Assembly (NCBI GenBank): GCA_963662035.1
Contig: CAVLDO010000012.1
Location: forward strand, 1-52,163
Length of the DNA stretch: 52,163 nucleotides
Direction: 5' to 3'
From: Equibacterium sp963662035
GTDB taxonomy: Bacteria > Bacteroidota > Bacteroidia > Bacteroidales > UBA932
Shown here: positions 17,738 to 26,700 of the stretch, one piece after another
How positions within the stretch are numbered: the stretch's first letter is position 1
Layout of the letters: each line of letters begins with the position of its first letter
Made by a program: the position numbers and the translations under genes
Notes under the pieces: model-generated
What the model was told of the DNA's origin: nothing
Seen by the model: only the letters and a program-made list of their open reading frames with translations
Database searches by the model: none

Positions 17738-18382
17738 GTGACCCCCAAGAACATAGTAATTCTGGCCGACGGCGACTTTCCCGCCTCGGCGGCGGCGATG
17801 CAGATCTTAAGTCAGGCCGATATGGTGATCTGCTGCGACCGCGCGGCCGACACCCTCGTTGCCGCCGGAGTCGAGCCGGATCTCATAGTGGGTGACCTGG
17901 ACTCGCTCTCCCCCGCCCTAAGGGAGCGCTTTGCCGACCGCCTGAGGCTATGCACCGGTCAGGAAGACAACGACCTTACCAAGGCTTTCCACGCCGCTAT
18001 GGAATACCGGCCCGCCAGCATCCGCATACTGGGGGCCACCGGACGCAGGGAAGACCACACGCTGGCCAACATATCCCTGCTGGCCGACTACAGAAGGGAG
18101 GCGGGCGACGGCTGCCTGATTGATATGACCAGCGACTACGGCCGCTTCGAAGCCTGCAGGGGAGAGCGGACTTTCTGCTGCATCCCGGGGCAGGAGATAA
18201 GCATATTCGCCTTTGACAGGGAACTGCGCATAATATCCACCGGGCTGCAGTACCCCACCGGCCACGTGGTGTTTGACACCCTCTGGAAGGCGACGCTCAA
18301 CAAGGCAGAGGGCGAGAGTTTCACCCTCGCCCCCGGCAATGATTCTATATATCTGGTCTATTTCTGCAACCCCTGCCTCTGA
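17738..18382 (+). CDS. Thiamine pyrophosphokinase
   Basis: A 214-residue thiamine diphosphokinase, which makes thiamine diphosphate from thiamine and ATP. Family motifs are CCDRAADTLVAAGVEPDLIVGDLDS, QEDNDLTKAF and LGATGRREDHTLANI, with the small beta-domain at the C-terminus. The start is GTG at 17738, 9 bp after the Fmt stop. Its 3' end overlaps the convergent MFS gene by 25 bp. Confidence 0.92.
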   Translation: MTPKNIVILADGDFPASAAAMQILSQADMVICCDRAADTLVAAGVEPDLIVGDLDSLSPALRERFADRLRLCTGQEDNDLTKAFHAAMEYRPASIRILGATGRREDHTLANISLLADYRREAGDGCLIDMTSDYGRFEACRGERTFCCIPGQEISIFAFDRELRIISTGLQYPTGHVVFDTLWKATLNKAEGESFTLAPGNDSIYLVYFCNPCL

Positions 18383-19695
18383 TTTTTGGCCGGCCCGGCC
18401 TCTGACGGATCCTTGAACAGGAGCATGAACATCACGCCCACAACCAGCGAATAAGCGGCAAAAATGTACCACGCGGTGCTCCACGACGGTTCTGCGGTGT
18501 TGTACACGAAATGATTCACCACCTTGCCGGCGGCCCAGGTGCCGATGGTGGCGCCGAGTCCGTTGGTCATAAGCATAAAGAGGCCCTGCGCGCTGCTGCG
18601 GATGCTCTTGTCGGTGTTTTCATTGACATAGAGCGAGCCGCTGATGTTGAAGAAATCGAACGCCACTCCATACACTATGCAGCTGAGCACAAACATCCAC
18701 ACGCCGCTTCCGGGGTTGCCGAGGCCGAATAGGCCGAAGCGGAACACCCAGGCGAACATAGCTATCAGCATCACCTTCTTGATGCCGAACTTCTTCATCG
18801 CAAAGGGGATGAGCAGTATGCAGAGGGTCTCGGAGAGCTGCGAAAGGGAGATGAGGGCGTTGGCGTTGTTGGCCCCCCAGGTGTCGGCGAACATGGGGTC
18901 GCCTTGGAAAGAGGTTATGAAGGTGTTGGCGTAGCCGTTGGTTATCTGCAGCGCCGCCCCCAGCAGCATCGAAAATATGAAGAAGATGGCGAACTGCCCC
19001 TGGCGGAACAGTCTGAATGCGCTAAGGCCCGTGGCCTCGGCAAACGACTGCCGCCCCTCGCTCTTGGGCTTGCAGGGGCAGTTTGGCAGAGTGAGGGCAT
19101 ACAGGCAGAGGGCTATGCTCACCGCGCCGGAAACGAAGAACTGGTTGTAGGTGTGCTGATACTGCAACCCGTCGCCGTTTGTGGCAAAGTTCACAAATAG
19201 CATCGTGAGTATGAAGCCCACGGTGCCGAACACCCTGATGGGGGGAAAGTCGTTCACGGGATCCTTGCCGGCCGATTCAAGGGCGCTGTAGGCCACTGAA
19301 TTGGAGATGGCGATGGTGGGCATGAAAAAGGCCACACTAAGCAGGTAAAAGAGGTAGAAGGCTGCGAAGCTGAACCCTTCCGACACCACATACGACCCCT
19401 CGGCGAGGCTCACGTGCCCCATTGCGTACCAGCCGGTGGCCAGCATAAAGATGCCGGCGAGGCCCTGGCACAGCGAGAGAACCTTCTGCGCGGGAATCCA
19501 CTTGTCGGCCACAATCCCCATAAGGGCGGGCATAAAGATTGACACGAAGCCCTGCGTGGCAAAGAAGAGCCAGATCTGAGGGCCCAGACCTGCCCGGCCC
19601 AGAAAACTGCCCATCGATGTCAGATAGGCGCCCCAGGCTGCAAACTCCAGAAAGTTCATCAGAATCAGTCTGAAGGTGATATTGCTGTTTTTCAT
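18358..19695 (-). CDS. MFS permease, nucleoside:H+ symporter type
   Basis: A 445-residue membrane protein with about 12 helices. It resembles the NupG/XapB nucleoside symporter group of the major facilitator superfamily (LILMNFLEFAAWGAYLTSMGSF at the N-terminus; GIVADKWIPAQKVL after helix 2). It is the last gene of the long minus-strand run that also holds a PfkB-type nucleoside kinase, so nucleoside uptake is a fair guess; the substrate itself is not shown. Its end overlaps the convergent thiamine pyrophosphokinase gene by 25 bp. Confidence 0.85.
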   Translation of the reverse strand: MKNSNITFRLILMNFLEFAAWGAYLTSMGSFLGRAGLGPQIWLFFATQGFVSIFMPALMGIVADKWIPAQKVLSLCQGLAGIFMLATGWYAMGHVSLAEGSYVVSEGFSFAAFYLFYLLSVAFFMPTIAISNSVAYSALESAGKDPVNDFPPIRVFGTVGFILTMLFVNFATNGDGLQYQHTYNQFFVSGAVSIALCLYALTLPNCPCKPKSEGRQSFAEATGLSAFRLFRQGQFAIFFIFSMLLGAALQITNGYANTFITSFQGDPMFADTWGANNANALISLSQLSETLCILLIPFAMKKFGIKKVMLIAMFAWVFRFGLFGLGNPGSGVWMFVLSCIVYGVAFDFFNISGSLYVNENTDKSIRSSAQGLFMLMTNGLGATIGTWAAGKVVNHFVYNTAEPSWSTAWYIFAAYSLVVGVMFMLLFKDPSEAGPAKNQRQGLQK

Positions 19696-19710
19696 AAGCG
19701 GGGTTTTGAA

Positions 19711-20814
19711 CTATTTTGGAGCCATCCGATAAACGAACAGCGCTATTATGGCGTAGATTATGTTGGGCAGCCACACCGCCAGCCAGGGGGGCAGCGTGCC
19801 GGTCATCACAAACATCTCGCTGAACCTCATAAACAGGATGTAGGAGAAGCTGAGGCCGATGCCGATGCCGATGTTTATGCCCAGGCCGCCGCGCTTTTTG
19901 CGGGAGGAGAAGGCCACGCCCATCAGCGTGAGGATAAACGCGGAGAAGGGGGTTGCGATGCGGGTGTGCTTCTCTATCAGGGCGTGCACCACCATCCTGT
20001 CGCCGCGCATATTCTGCATATCTATCAGGTTGTTGAGCTCTTTGCGGGGAAGGGTCTCCACCGAATTCTTGCGGCGGTAGAAGTCGTCGAGCGTGAGGGC
20101 TATGAGGGTGTCCTTTTCCGCCCCGCTCTCTATGGTCTCGTTGCCGAAGGCGTCGTAGCTGCGGATAAAGTAGTTTTTGCAGTTCCAGCTCCCCGTCTCC
20201 TCGTTCCACGAGGCGGTCTGCGCGGTCATCTTGCTCACCAGCTTGTTGTTTTCTATCGTCTCCAATGTAAAGCGGTTGAGGCTGTTGTTCCAGGAGCTGA
20301 AAGACTCCACATAAACAAACAGCCCCGGCTCCAGCTGGTAGTGGATGTTGTGGTTGGTGTTGAAGAAGCGCGACCCTTTGATGTATTTCTGCTCGAACTC
20401 CAGCCGCTGATAGTTGGCCGGCGGAATCACGTACATACCCAGCGTGAGCGAGAGTATCGCCGCAAAGGCGGCGCTCACCATATAAGGCACCAGCAGCCGC
20501 CGGAAGCTTATGCCGCTGGAGAGGATGGCGATGATTTCGCTGTTGGCAGCCAGCTTGCTGGTAAAGAATATCACCGTGATGAACACGAACAGCGGGCTGA
20601 ACATATTAAGTATGAACGGGATGAAGTTGAGATAGTAGTCAAACACTATCGCCCTCAGCGGGGCCTCGCGCTCCACAAAGGAGTCGATTTTCTCGCTGAT
20701 GTCAAAGATTATGACTATGGCCACCACAATCAGAAGCGACATCAGGTAGGTGGTGATGAACTTCTTGATTATGTACCAGTCGAGTTTCTTGGGTCTGAGT
20801 GATATCCGGCTCAT
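19711..20814 (-). CDS. LptF/LptG family permease
   Basis: About 367 residues of the YjgP/YjgQ family, the membrane half of the lipopolysaccharide transporter LptB2FG. It has paired N-terminal helices (LDWYIIKKFITTYLMSLLIVV), a periplasmic domain (about 125-265) and C-terminal helices (GVAFSSRKKRGGLGINIGIG). With the permease half of the fusion at 15299 the window has both members of the heterodimer; which is LptF and which LptG cannot be set with confidence. The ATG at 20814 overlaps the tgt stop as ATGA. Confidence 0.9.
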   Translation of the reverse strand: MSRISLRPKKLDWYIIKKFITTYLMSLLIVVAIVIIFDISEKIDSFVEREAPLRAIVFDYYLNFIPFILNMFSPLFVFITVIFFTSKLAANSEIIAILSSGISFRRLLVPYMVSAAFAAILSLTLGMYVIPPANYQRLEFEQKYIKGSRFFNTNHNIHYQLEPGLFVYVESFSSWNNSLNRFTLETIENNKLVSKMTAQTASWNEETGSWNCKNYFIRSYDAFGNETIESGAEKDTLIALTLDDFYRRKNSVETLPRKELNNLIDMQNMRGDRMVVHALIEKHTRIATPFSAFILTLMGVAFSSRKKRGGLGINIGIGIGLSFSYILFMRFSEMFVMTGTLPPWLAVWLPNIIYAIIALFVYRMAPK

Positions 20815-21941
20815 AATCTTGTCTCGAGTTTTTTTACCGCCGCATTCTTCCACGAAGCAAAGTCGCCCGCCTCTATGTGCTCGCGCGCCTTGGTCACGAG
20901 GTCGAGGTAGAAGGCGAGGTTGTGCTGGCTGGCTATCTGCGCCGCAAGCATCTCCCCGGCTATTGTAAGGTGGCGCACATAGGCCTTTGTGTAGGCGCGA
21001 TCCACAAACGACGTCCCTTCAGGATCCAGGGGGGAGAAGTCGTCGGCCCATTTGGCGTTGCGCAGGTTGATGGTCCCCTGCCAGGTGAAAATCATTCCGT
21101 TGCGGCCGTTGCGGGTGGGCATCACGCAGTCGAACATATCCACGCCGCGGGCTATGCCCTCCAGAATGTTGGCGGGGGTGCCCACGCCCATAAGGTAGCG
21201 CGGCTTGTCGTAAGGGAGCAGCGGATGCAGCAGCTCCAGCACTTCGTACATCTTCTCTGTGGGTTCGCCCACCGCCAGTCCGCCTATGGCGTACCCCTCG
21301 CGGTCAAACGACACCGCGTGCGCAGCCGCCCGCCTGCGCAGGTCGGGATATACGCACCCCTGCACTATGGGGAAGAGCGACTGGCGGTAGCCGTAGAGCG
21401 GCTCTGTGGAGTCGAAGCGCCTGATGCAGCGCTCCAGCCAGTTCTGAGTCAGGGCCAGGGACTTTTCTGCATAGGCATAGCAGGCGTCTGCTGGGCAGCA
21501 CTCGTCCAGCGCCATCATTATGTCGGCGCCGATTATGCGCTGCGTGTCCATATTGTTCTCCGGTGTGAAGGTGTGCCGGCTGCCGTCTATGTGGGATGTG
21601 AAGGTGCATCCCTCCGGGGTGATTTTGCGCCTCTGGGCGAGCGAGAACACCTGGAAGCCGCCGCTGTCGGTGAGCATGGGGCCGTTCCAGGCGGTGAAGC
21701 GCTGCAAGCCCCCCGCCGCCCGCAGGATTTCGAGTCCGGGACGCAGATATAGGTGATATGTGTTGCCCAGAATTATCCGGGCCCCGACATCCTCCCTGAG
21801 GTCGCGGTGATAGACCCCCTTGACGCTCCCCACCGTGCCCACAGGCATAAAAATGGGGGTCGGGATGGTGCCGTGGTCGGTGACCAGTTCTCCCAGGCGG
21901 GCGTTGCTGCCCGGATCGGTCGCTGATATCTTGAATGTCAT
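20811..21941 (-). CDS. tgt: tRNA-guanine transglycosylase
   Basis: A 376-residue TGT, which exchanges guanine-34 of tRNA-Asp, -Asn, -His and -Tyr for preQ1. Motifs: IPTPIFMPVGTVGSVKG, LRPGLEI, LTDSGGFQVFSL with the catalytic Asp, and IGGLAVGEP. The usual C-terminal zinc site CxCxxC is not clear: the segment after TRNGRNGMIF reads TWQGTINLRNAKWADDFSPL, where most homologs have Cys-rich PxCxCxxC. That is worth noting. The start ATG at 21941 overlaps the kinase stop as ATGA. queG, which completes queuosine, lies two genes upstream. Confidence 0.92.
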   Translation of the reverse strand: MTFKISATDPGSNARLGELVTDHGTIPTPIFMPVGTVGSVKGVYHRDLREDVGARIILGNTYHLYLRPGLEILRAAGGLQRFTAWNGPMLTDSGGFQVFSLAQRRKITPEGCTFTSHIDGSRHTFTPENNMDTQRIIGADIMMALDECCPADACYAYAEKSLALTQNWLERCIRRFDSTEPLYGYRQSLFPIVQGCVYPDLRRRAAAHAVSFDREGYAIGGLAVGEPTEKMYEVLELLHPLLPYDKPRYLMGVGTPANILEGIARGVDMFDCVMPTRNGRNGMIFTWQGTINLRNAKWADDFSPLDPEGTSFVDRAYTKAYVRHLTIAGEMLAAQIASQHNLAFYLDLVTKAREHIEAGDFASWKNAAVKKLETRL

Positions 21942-22930
21942 CTGTTTTCTCCGATAAGTTGTCTGATTTCGGCCTTTGCCACCTTCCAGCGGGGGATGTC
22001 TATCTTGGAGCCGATGCACTCTATCACTTTGGCGGCGATGATGCTGCCCACCCGGCCACAGATCTCCAGCGGCTGGCCCAGGGCGTGCGCATAGAGGAAT
22101 CCGGCCGCATAGATGTCGCCGGCGCCGGTGCCGTCGCGGGGCTCGCCGGGGGCCGCATCTACAAAGTGGAACTGATCTGCGCACTGCACCATAGAGCCCT
22201 CCTTGCCCTCCTTTACCACCGCCACGGTGCACTTGCGGGCTATTTCTGCCAGGGCGCCGCGCTCTTTCTTGCCGGTGAAGGCCTCCGCCTCCGCCTCGTT
22301 GGCAAAAACTATGTCCACATAATTCTCCACGATGTCGTTCAGAAACGCCACATTGGATTCCACCACATTGTAGCTGGCCAGATCCAGGGAGATTGTCATC
22401 CCCTTTTCGCGGCCTATCTCCACAATCCTGCGCAGCAGCTCCTGGTTCTGCACCAGATAACCCTCGATGTGCAGGTAGTCGTAGCCGTCGAAGTCGGCCG
22501 GGTCAAGATCGGCCGCGCAAAGCTCCAGCGCCGCCCCCAGACAGGTGGCAAAGGTGCGTCCGCTGGTGCGCTCGTCTATTATCACAATAGAGCGGCCGCT
22601 GGGGCCCTTGCCCCGGTAGAGGCGGCTGCGGATTCCCTCCTGCACCTGGTCTGACTTGAACAGGGAGCCTATGTCGTCCTTGCCCACCTTGCCGATGAAG
22701 CCGGCCGGCATACCCAGAATTGCGGCGGCGGAGATTGTGTTGGCCGCCGAACCGCCCGCCACATACTTGATGCCGCGGTCTTTGAGGTCGTTCCAGATTT
22801 TGTTGCCCGTTTCTGCATCCACCAGCTGCATACTGCCGGGGGGCAGCTTGTATTTCTTGAGGATTTCGTCGTCGGGGAGCACCGCCAGAATGTCGGTGAG
22901 GGCATTACCTATGCCGAGTATGGATTTCAT
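21938..22930 (-). CDS. PfkB family kinase, adenosine-kinase-like
   Basis: A 330-residue ribokinase-fold protein. Markers are AGGSAANTISAAAILG near residue 60 and the anion-hole/catalytic motif DGTGAGDIYAAGFLYA near 255. Residues and length are close to the Bacteroidota proteins annotated as adenosine kinase. The likely reaction is phosphorylation of a nucleoside or sugar using ATP. The nucleoside-type MFS gene further down the run supports nucleoside salvage but does not prove it. Confidence 0.85.
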   Translation of the reverse strand: MKSILGIGNALTDILAVLPDDEILKKYKLPPGSMQLVDAETGNKIWNDLKDRGIKYVAGGSAANTISAAAILGMPAGFIGKVGKDDIGSLFKSDQVQEGIRSRLYRGKGPSGRSIVIIDERTSGRTFATCLGAALELCAADLDPADFDGYDYLHIEGYLVQNQELLRRIVEIGREKGMTISLDLASYNVVESNVAFLNDIVENYVDIVFANEAEAEAFTGKKERGALAEIARKCTVAVVKEGKEGSMVQCADQFHFVDAAPGEPRDGTGAGDIYAAGFLYAHALGQPLEICGRVGSIIAAKVIECIGSKIDIPRWKVAKAEIRQLIGENR

Positions 22931-22942
22931 TACGGATAATGG

Positions 22943-23785
22943 CTATTTTCTGTTTCTCGCAAATATACTAAAAATATTCTCGGGGTTTAGCGTGAGGGCC
23001 TCTTCGTTGCTGCTGAATTCGGGCCAGCCGGGATAGGGACAATTCCAGGGGCAGGCGTCCATACAGCGGTCGCAGCCGAAAATCTGCTCCCCGACGGGGC
23101 CTTTGCGCCGGCTCTCTATGGTGAGATAGGAGACGCAGCGGCGGGCGTCTATGGTGTACGGCGCCTCCAGCGCCCCTGTGGGGCAGGCCTTTATGCATTT
23201 AAGGCAGCCGCCGCAGTCGCGTGGCAGCCGCTCTTTCTGAGAGCGCAGCTGCCCGCAATCGAGCTTTTCGAAGGGGAGATTGATGGCAAGTATGCCTATG
23301 AGGGTGCGCAGCCCCGCAGTGGGGCTTATGAGAAAATTGTTGCAGCCTATAAAGCCCACTCCGCAGCGCACCGCCCACTCCCGCTCCAGCACCGGGGCGC
23401 TGTCGGTGAACACGCGGTAGAGCGGTTTGCTGCCGCAGGCCTGCTCCAGTGCGGCCATATTGCGCTGCACAAAGAGGTGGATGCGATCCTTTATCACCTT
23501 GTGGTAATCCTCGCCGAAGGCAAAAGAAGCTATGCGCCCCCCCTCGTGATGGTCGTAGGGGGCCAGAAAGGCCATAACGCTGCGGCACCCCTCCACAAGG
23601 AGGGTTATGTCCAGCCGCTTTTGCAGATTGCGGCCCATATAGTCCATATCACCGCACCGGCCGCTCTCCAGATAGCTCTCCAGCTTTTTGCGGGACTGCT
23701 CTGTTGCAGGGGCTGCGGCCGCCGCCCCGAAGCCTGCAAAGCCCAAAGCGGCGGCAGAAGAGGCGAGTGTGCCGTAGAGATTCAT
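22943..23785 (-). CDS. queG: Epoxyqueuosine reductase QueG
   Basis: A 280-residue protein matching QueG, the cobalamin- and iron-sulfur-dependent enzyme that reduces epoxyqueuosine to queuosine in tRNA. Two ferredoxin-type motifs are clear: CGGCLKCIKACPTGAL and FGCDRCMDACPWNCPYPGW, with the extra Cys in RRCVSYLTIE. It is at the short end of the family. The ATG at 23785 is used because the stop of the upstream gene overlaps it as TGATG; frame upstream of that belongs to the shadow of the A2M gene. Confidence 0.94.
   Translation of the reverse strand: MNLYGTLASSAAALGFAGFGAAAAAPATEQSRKKLESYLESGRCGDMDYMGRNLQKRLDITLLVEGCRSVMAFLAPYDHHEGGRIASFAFGEDYHKVIKDRIHLFVQRNMAALEQACGSKPLYRVFTDSAPVLEREWAVRCGVGFIGCNNFLISPTAGLRTLIGILAINLPFEKLDCGQLRSQKERLPRDCGGCLKCIKACPTGALEAPYTIDARRCVSYLTIESRRKGPVGEQIFGCDRCMDACPWNCPYPGWPEFSSNEEALTLNPENIFSIFARNRK
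22960..22967 (-). promoter_or_regulatory. Candidate internal -7 box before the PfkB kinase
   Basis: On the minus strand TATATTTG lies inside the 3' end of queG, about 30 bp before the kinase ATG. It fits TAnnTTTG, but no TTTG element is clear at the usual distance. It may give the kinase-tgt-lptF-MFS genes their own transcript. Confidence 0.35.
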
Positions 23786-26700
23786 CAGAAATTCTCCGCC
23801 TCGACCCTGAAGGCGCCCGTGTGCCCGCGGTATTCGGGGGCGTAGAGCGACTCTATCTCCACCAGGGAGGTGTTGAATGTCCCCTCCTGAGTCACATAGA
23901 AGGTCTCGCTCAGCGTGGTGCTCTCCTCGGCAAGGGTCTGGAAGTAGTATGTGGTGATGGCCCCGCTTCTCTCGCAGTAGAACCACGAAGAGCCGTAGGA
24001 ACGCTCGTCCACCGGGTAGAAGCAGGCGGGGCGCCCCGCCTTCATCTTAACGAACGAGCGGTTCTCGGTGCTGTAGATTTCGTAGCGCACCTCTATCTTG
24101 TCCCCCACAAACAGCTTGTCGCCCTCACTGAGGCGCTTGCCGTTCCTCCACCAGCTGCGCTTGGCGCCAAGCTGATTGGCCGACTCGCCGGCAGAGAGCA
24201 TCGGCGCGGTGTAAGTGTAGTAAACCGCCCCGAACTTGAGGCTGGGAGCCTTGTATTTGAGCAGGGCAAAGATGGCGTCGGCGCTGGCCATATTGCTCTC
24301 CCACTGCTGGTTGTGCTTCTGCAGCAGGAGCCACTTCATAATCCCCTTGGCTATGTCCATCTGCTCCATCTCGGCAAATGTCACCACCAGCAGCGAATGG
24401 GCGTAGATTTCTGCGTGCAAATTGCCTCGGTAGGGCATCACGGCATTGGGGAAGTAGCAGCCCACATTGTCGTTGCGCACGGCATGGTCGCGCAGCGAGT
24501 GCATCACGGCATACAGCTGGCTGTTCTCGCCCGTGGCTTCAAGCACTGTGCACAGGCGGGCCTTCTCCACCACGGAGAGGTTCTGCCAGTTGCCGCGGCA
24601 CTTGCTGAGATACTGCTTGAGCACTTCGCGCACCTCGGCGCTCATAGTGTAGTTGGGGTGTTCCACGCGGGCGGCAAAGAAGAATGTCAAATCCCTCCAG
24701 TCCCACTTTTTCTTGCCGGCAATCTCTATTATGCGCTTCTCTATGTATTTGAGGCTCTCCTCTATCTGGCCGTTGATGGCGGTGTTGCGGGGCAGCTGGC
24801 CCACCTCGCGCAGATAGTAGGTCTTCTGCAGGAACATCAATGTCAGAAAGTCGCTGGAGCTGTTGCCGGGGAACCAGCCGTAGCCGCCGTCGGCGTGCTG
24901 CAGGCGCTCCAGCCTGGATGCCGCCACGCGGGAGAAGTTCACATCCACGCTGTCGCTGCCCAGCAGGCAGCCGCGCATCTGGTTTATGTAGAAGGCGTCA
25001 AGCCACTCTATCATATTGCTGCCCTTGGGATATGCGGGCTTGCAAAGCACATCTTTGAGAATGTCCGCAGTGGTGTACTCCTCGTAGCGGATCTGCGCGT
25101 TGGGATAGGGGAAGCGGGCCTTGAGGTCGCGGATACAGCTCTGTTTGCTGCGGCCGCCGCCGATTATGAACGACGACGCCTCGGTGATAGTGCGCGAAGC
25201 CTCACTCACGGCAATCTGCCGCTTCTCGGCATCTTTGGCGCTCTTGACATCTATTGCGGCGGTCACGTCCATTTTGGTGACCAGGCCGGGCACCTTGACC
25301 TCCCAGGAGAGGGTCGTGCTCTCGCCCGGCGAGAGGCTCACGCTCTTGGTCTCGGGGAATATCTGCAGCGGCAGGCCGTCGTCGCCATCGCTCAAATCAA
25401 GGGTGGCGCGGCCGCTGACGCTCTTGTCGCTGCCGTTGGAGACCGTCGCCTTTATCACCAGACGGTCCCCCTCCACCGCAAAGAGCGGGGTAAAGAGCTC
25501 TATCTTTACCGGCTTGTTCACTATGATGCGGGCTTCGCCGGTGCCGCTGCGCAGGTCTTTGGTGTGGGCCAGCATCGCTATGCGGAATGCCGAGAGGGCG
25601 TCGCCGGTGGTAAAGCTCACTGTGGCCTTGCCCGAAGAGGGTATCTGCAGCTGGGGGATGAAGGCTATTGTCTGCGAGAAGTCGTCGCGCACCTGCGTCT
25701 TTTCAAGCTCCTGCGCCTCCTCGTCCGGGGCAGTGGACAGCCCTGCCATATCATTCGCGGCGGAGGCGGCCATCATCGCCGTTTCCGATATCGCCATTGT
25801 CCGAAACATCGGGGAAGCTGCCTTGTAGAGCGGCCGCACGGGATCGAAGTTGGTCCAGATGTGCGGACCGCCCGCGCATCTGCGGCGGATGGGGTCGAAG
25901 GTAAAATTGTTGCGCCCGTAGCGGTCGCAGGTGACATCGTATATCGACACCATCAGCTCCGATGCCTCGGCCTCCACGGTGAAGCTCTCGCGGGTGCGCG
26001 GTGTGGTGCAATCGCGCAGGCTGCTGATCTTTATGTCGAATTTCTCGGAAGGCACAGTGCGGCAGAAGGTGTGCCGCTCGCTTATCTGCCTGAAATCCTT
26101 TATGCCGAATAGCGACACCTCCACCCGGTCGCCGTAGCGGCTGATGTAGTCCAACTGAATGCGCTGCGCGCAGTTTTGCAAGTGCAGCGGGCGGCGGTAA
26201 ACCTGCCTGCCGCCGTCGAAAATCTCCAGCTCGAGGTAGAGATCCTCTGCAGAAGAGCCCACCACAAAGTCGATGGCGTCGCTGCTCTGCACGGGGTAGA
26301 AGAATATGTCGCAGTCAAAGAGGCAGTCGCGCTCGTCGGGGGTGAGCAGCACCACCTTCTCGCAGGCGGTCTGCTGCGCTCCCGCCACGGCGGCCTTGTA
26401 TTCGAGGGTGTATTGCGCAGAGGGGAACTGCTGCAGATCGACGTTTATCGGGGTTCCGAAGGTGAACTCCCCGCTTGCGCACTGCATTGCGCAGGAGCCC
26501 AGAGTGTAGCTGCCGGGTATTTTCTGCTCTATGCCGTCGGCATTGAAGGCCTTGATTGTGAGGGTGGCCGCCTTGCTCTTGTCCACCAGCAGCACGGTGT
26601 CCATCCTGTAGCTGACGTCAAACTCGGCGGAGAAAGTGAGCGGATTCTTGGACACGGTCACCACGCGGCTCATCTCGCAGGTTTCGCCGGCGGGGGCGGT

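Noticed and set aside
20811..22232. Extended TGT start at 22232
   Set aside because: The extra 97 residues are Arg/Gly-rich shadow of the kinase gene. ATG at 21941 gives the normal start and an ATGA overlap.
22943..23986. Extended QueG start at 23986
   Set aside because: The added residues are shadow of the A2M gene; ATG at 23785 fits the family and overlaps the A2M stop.
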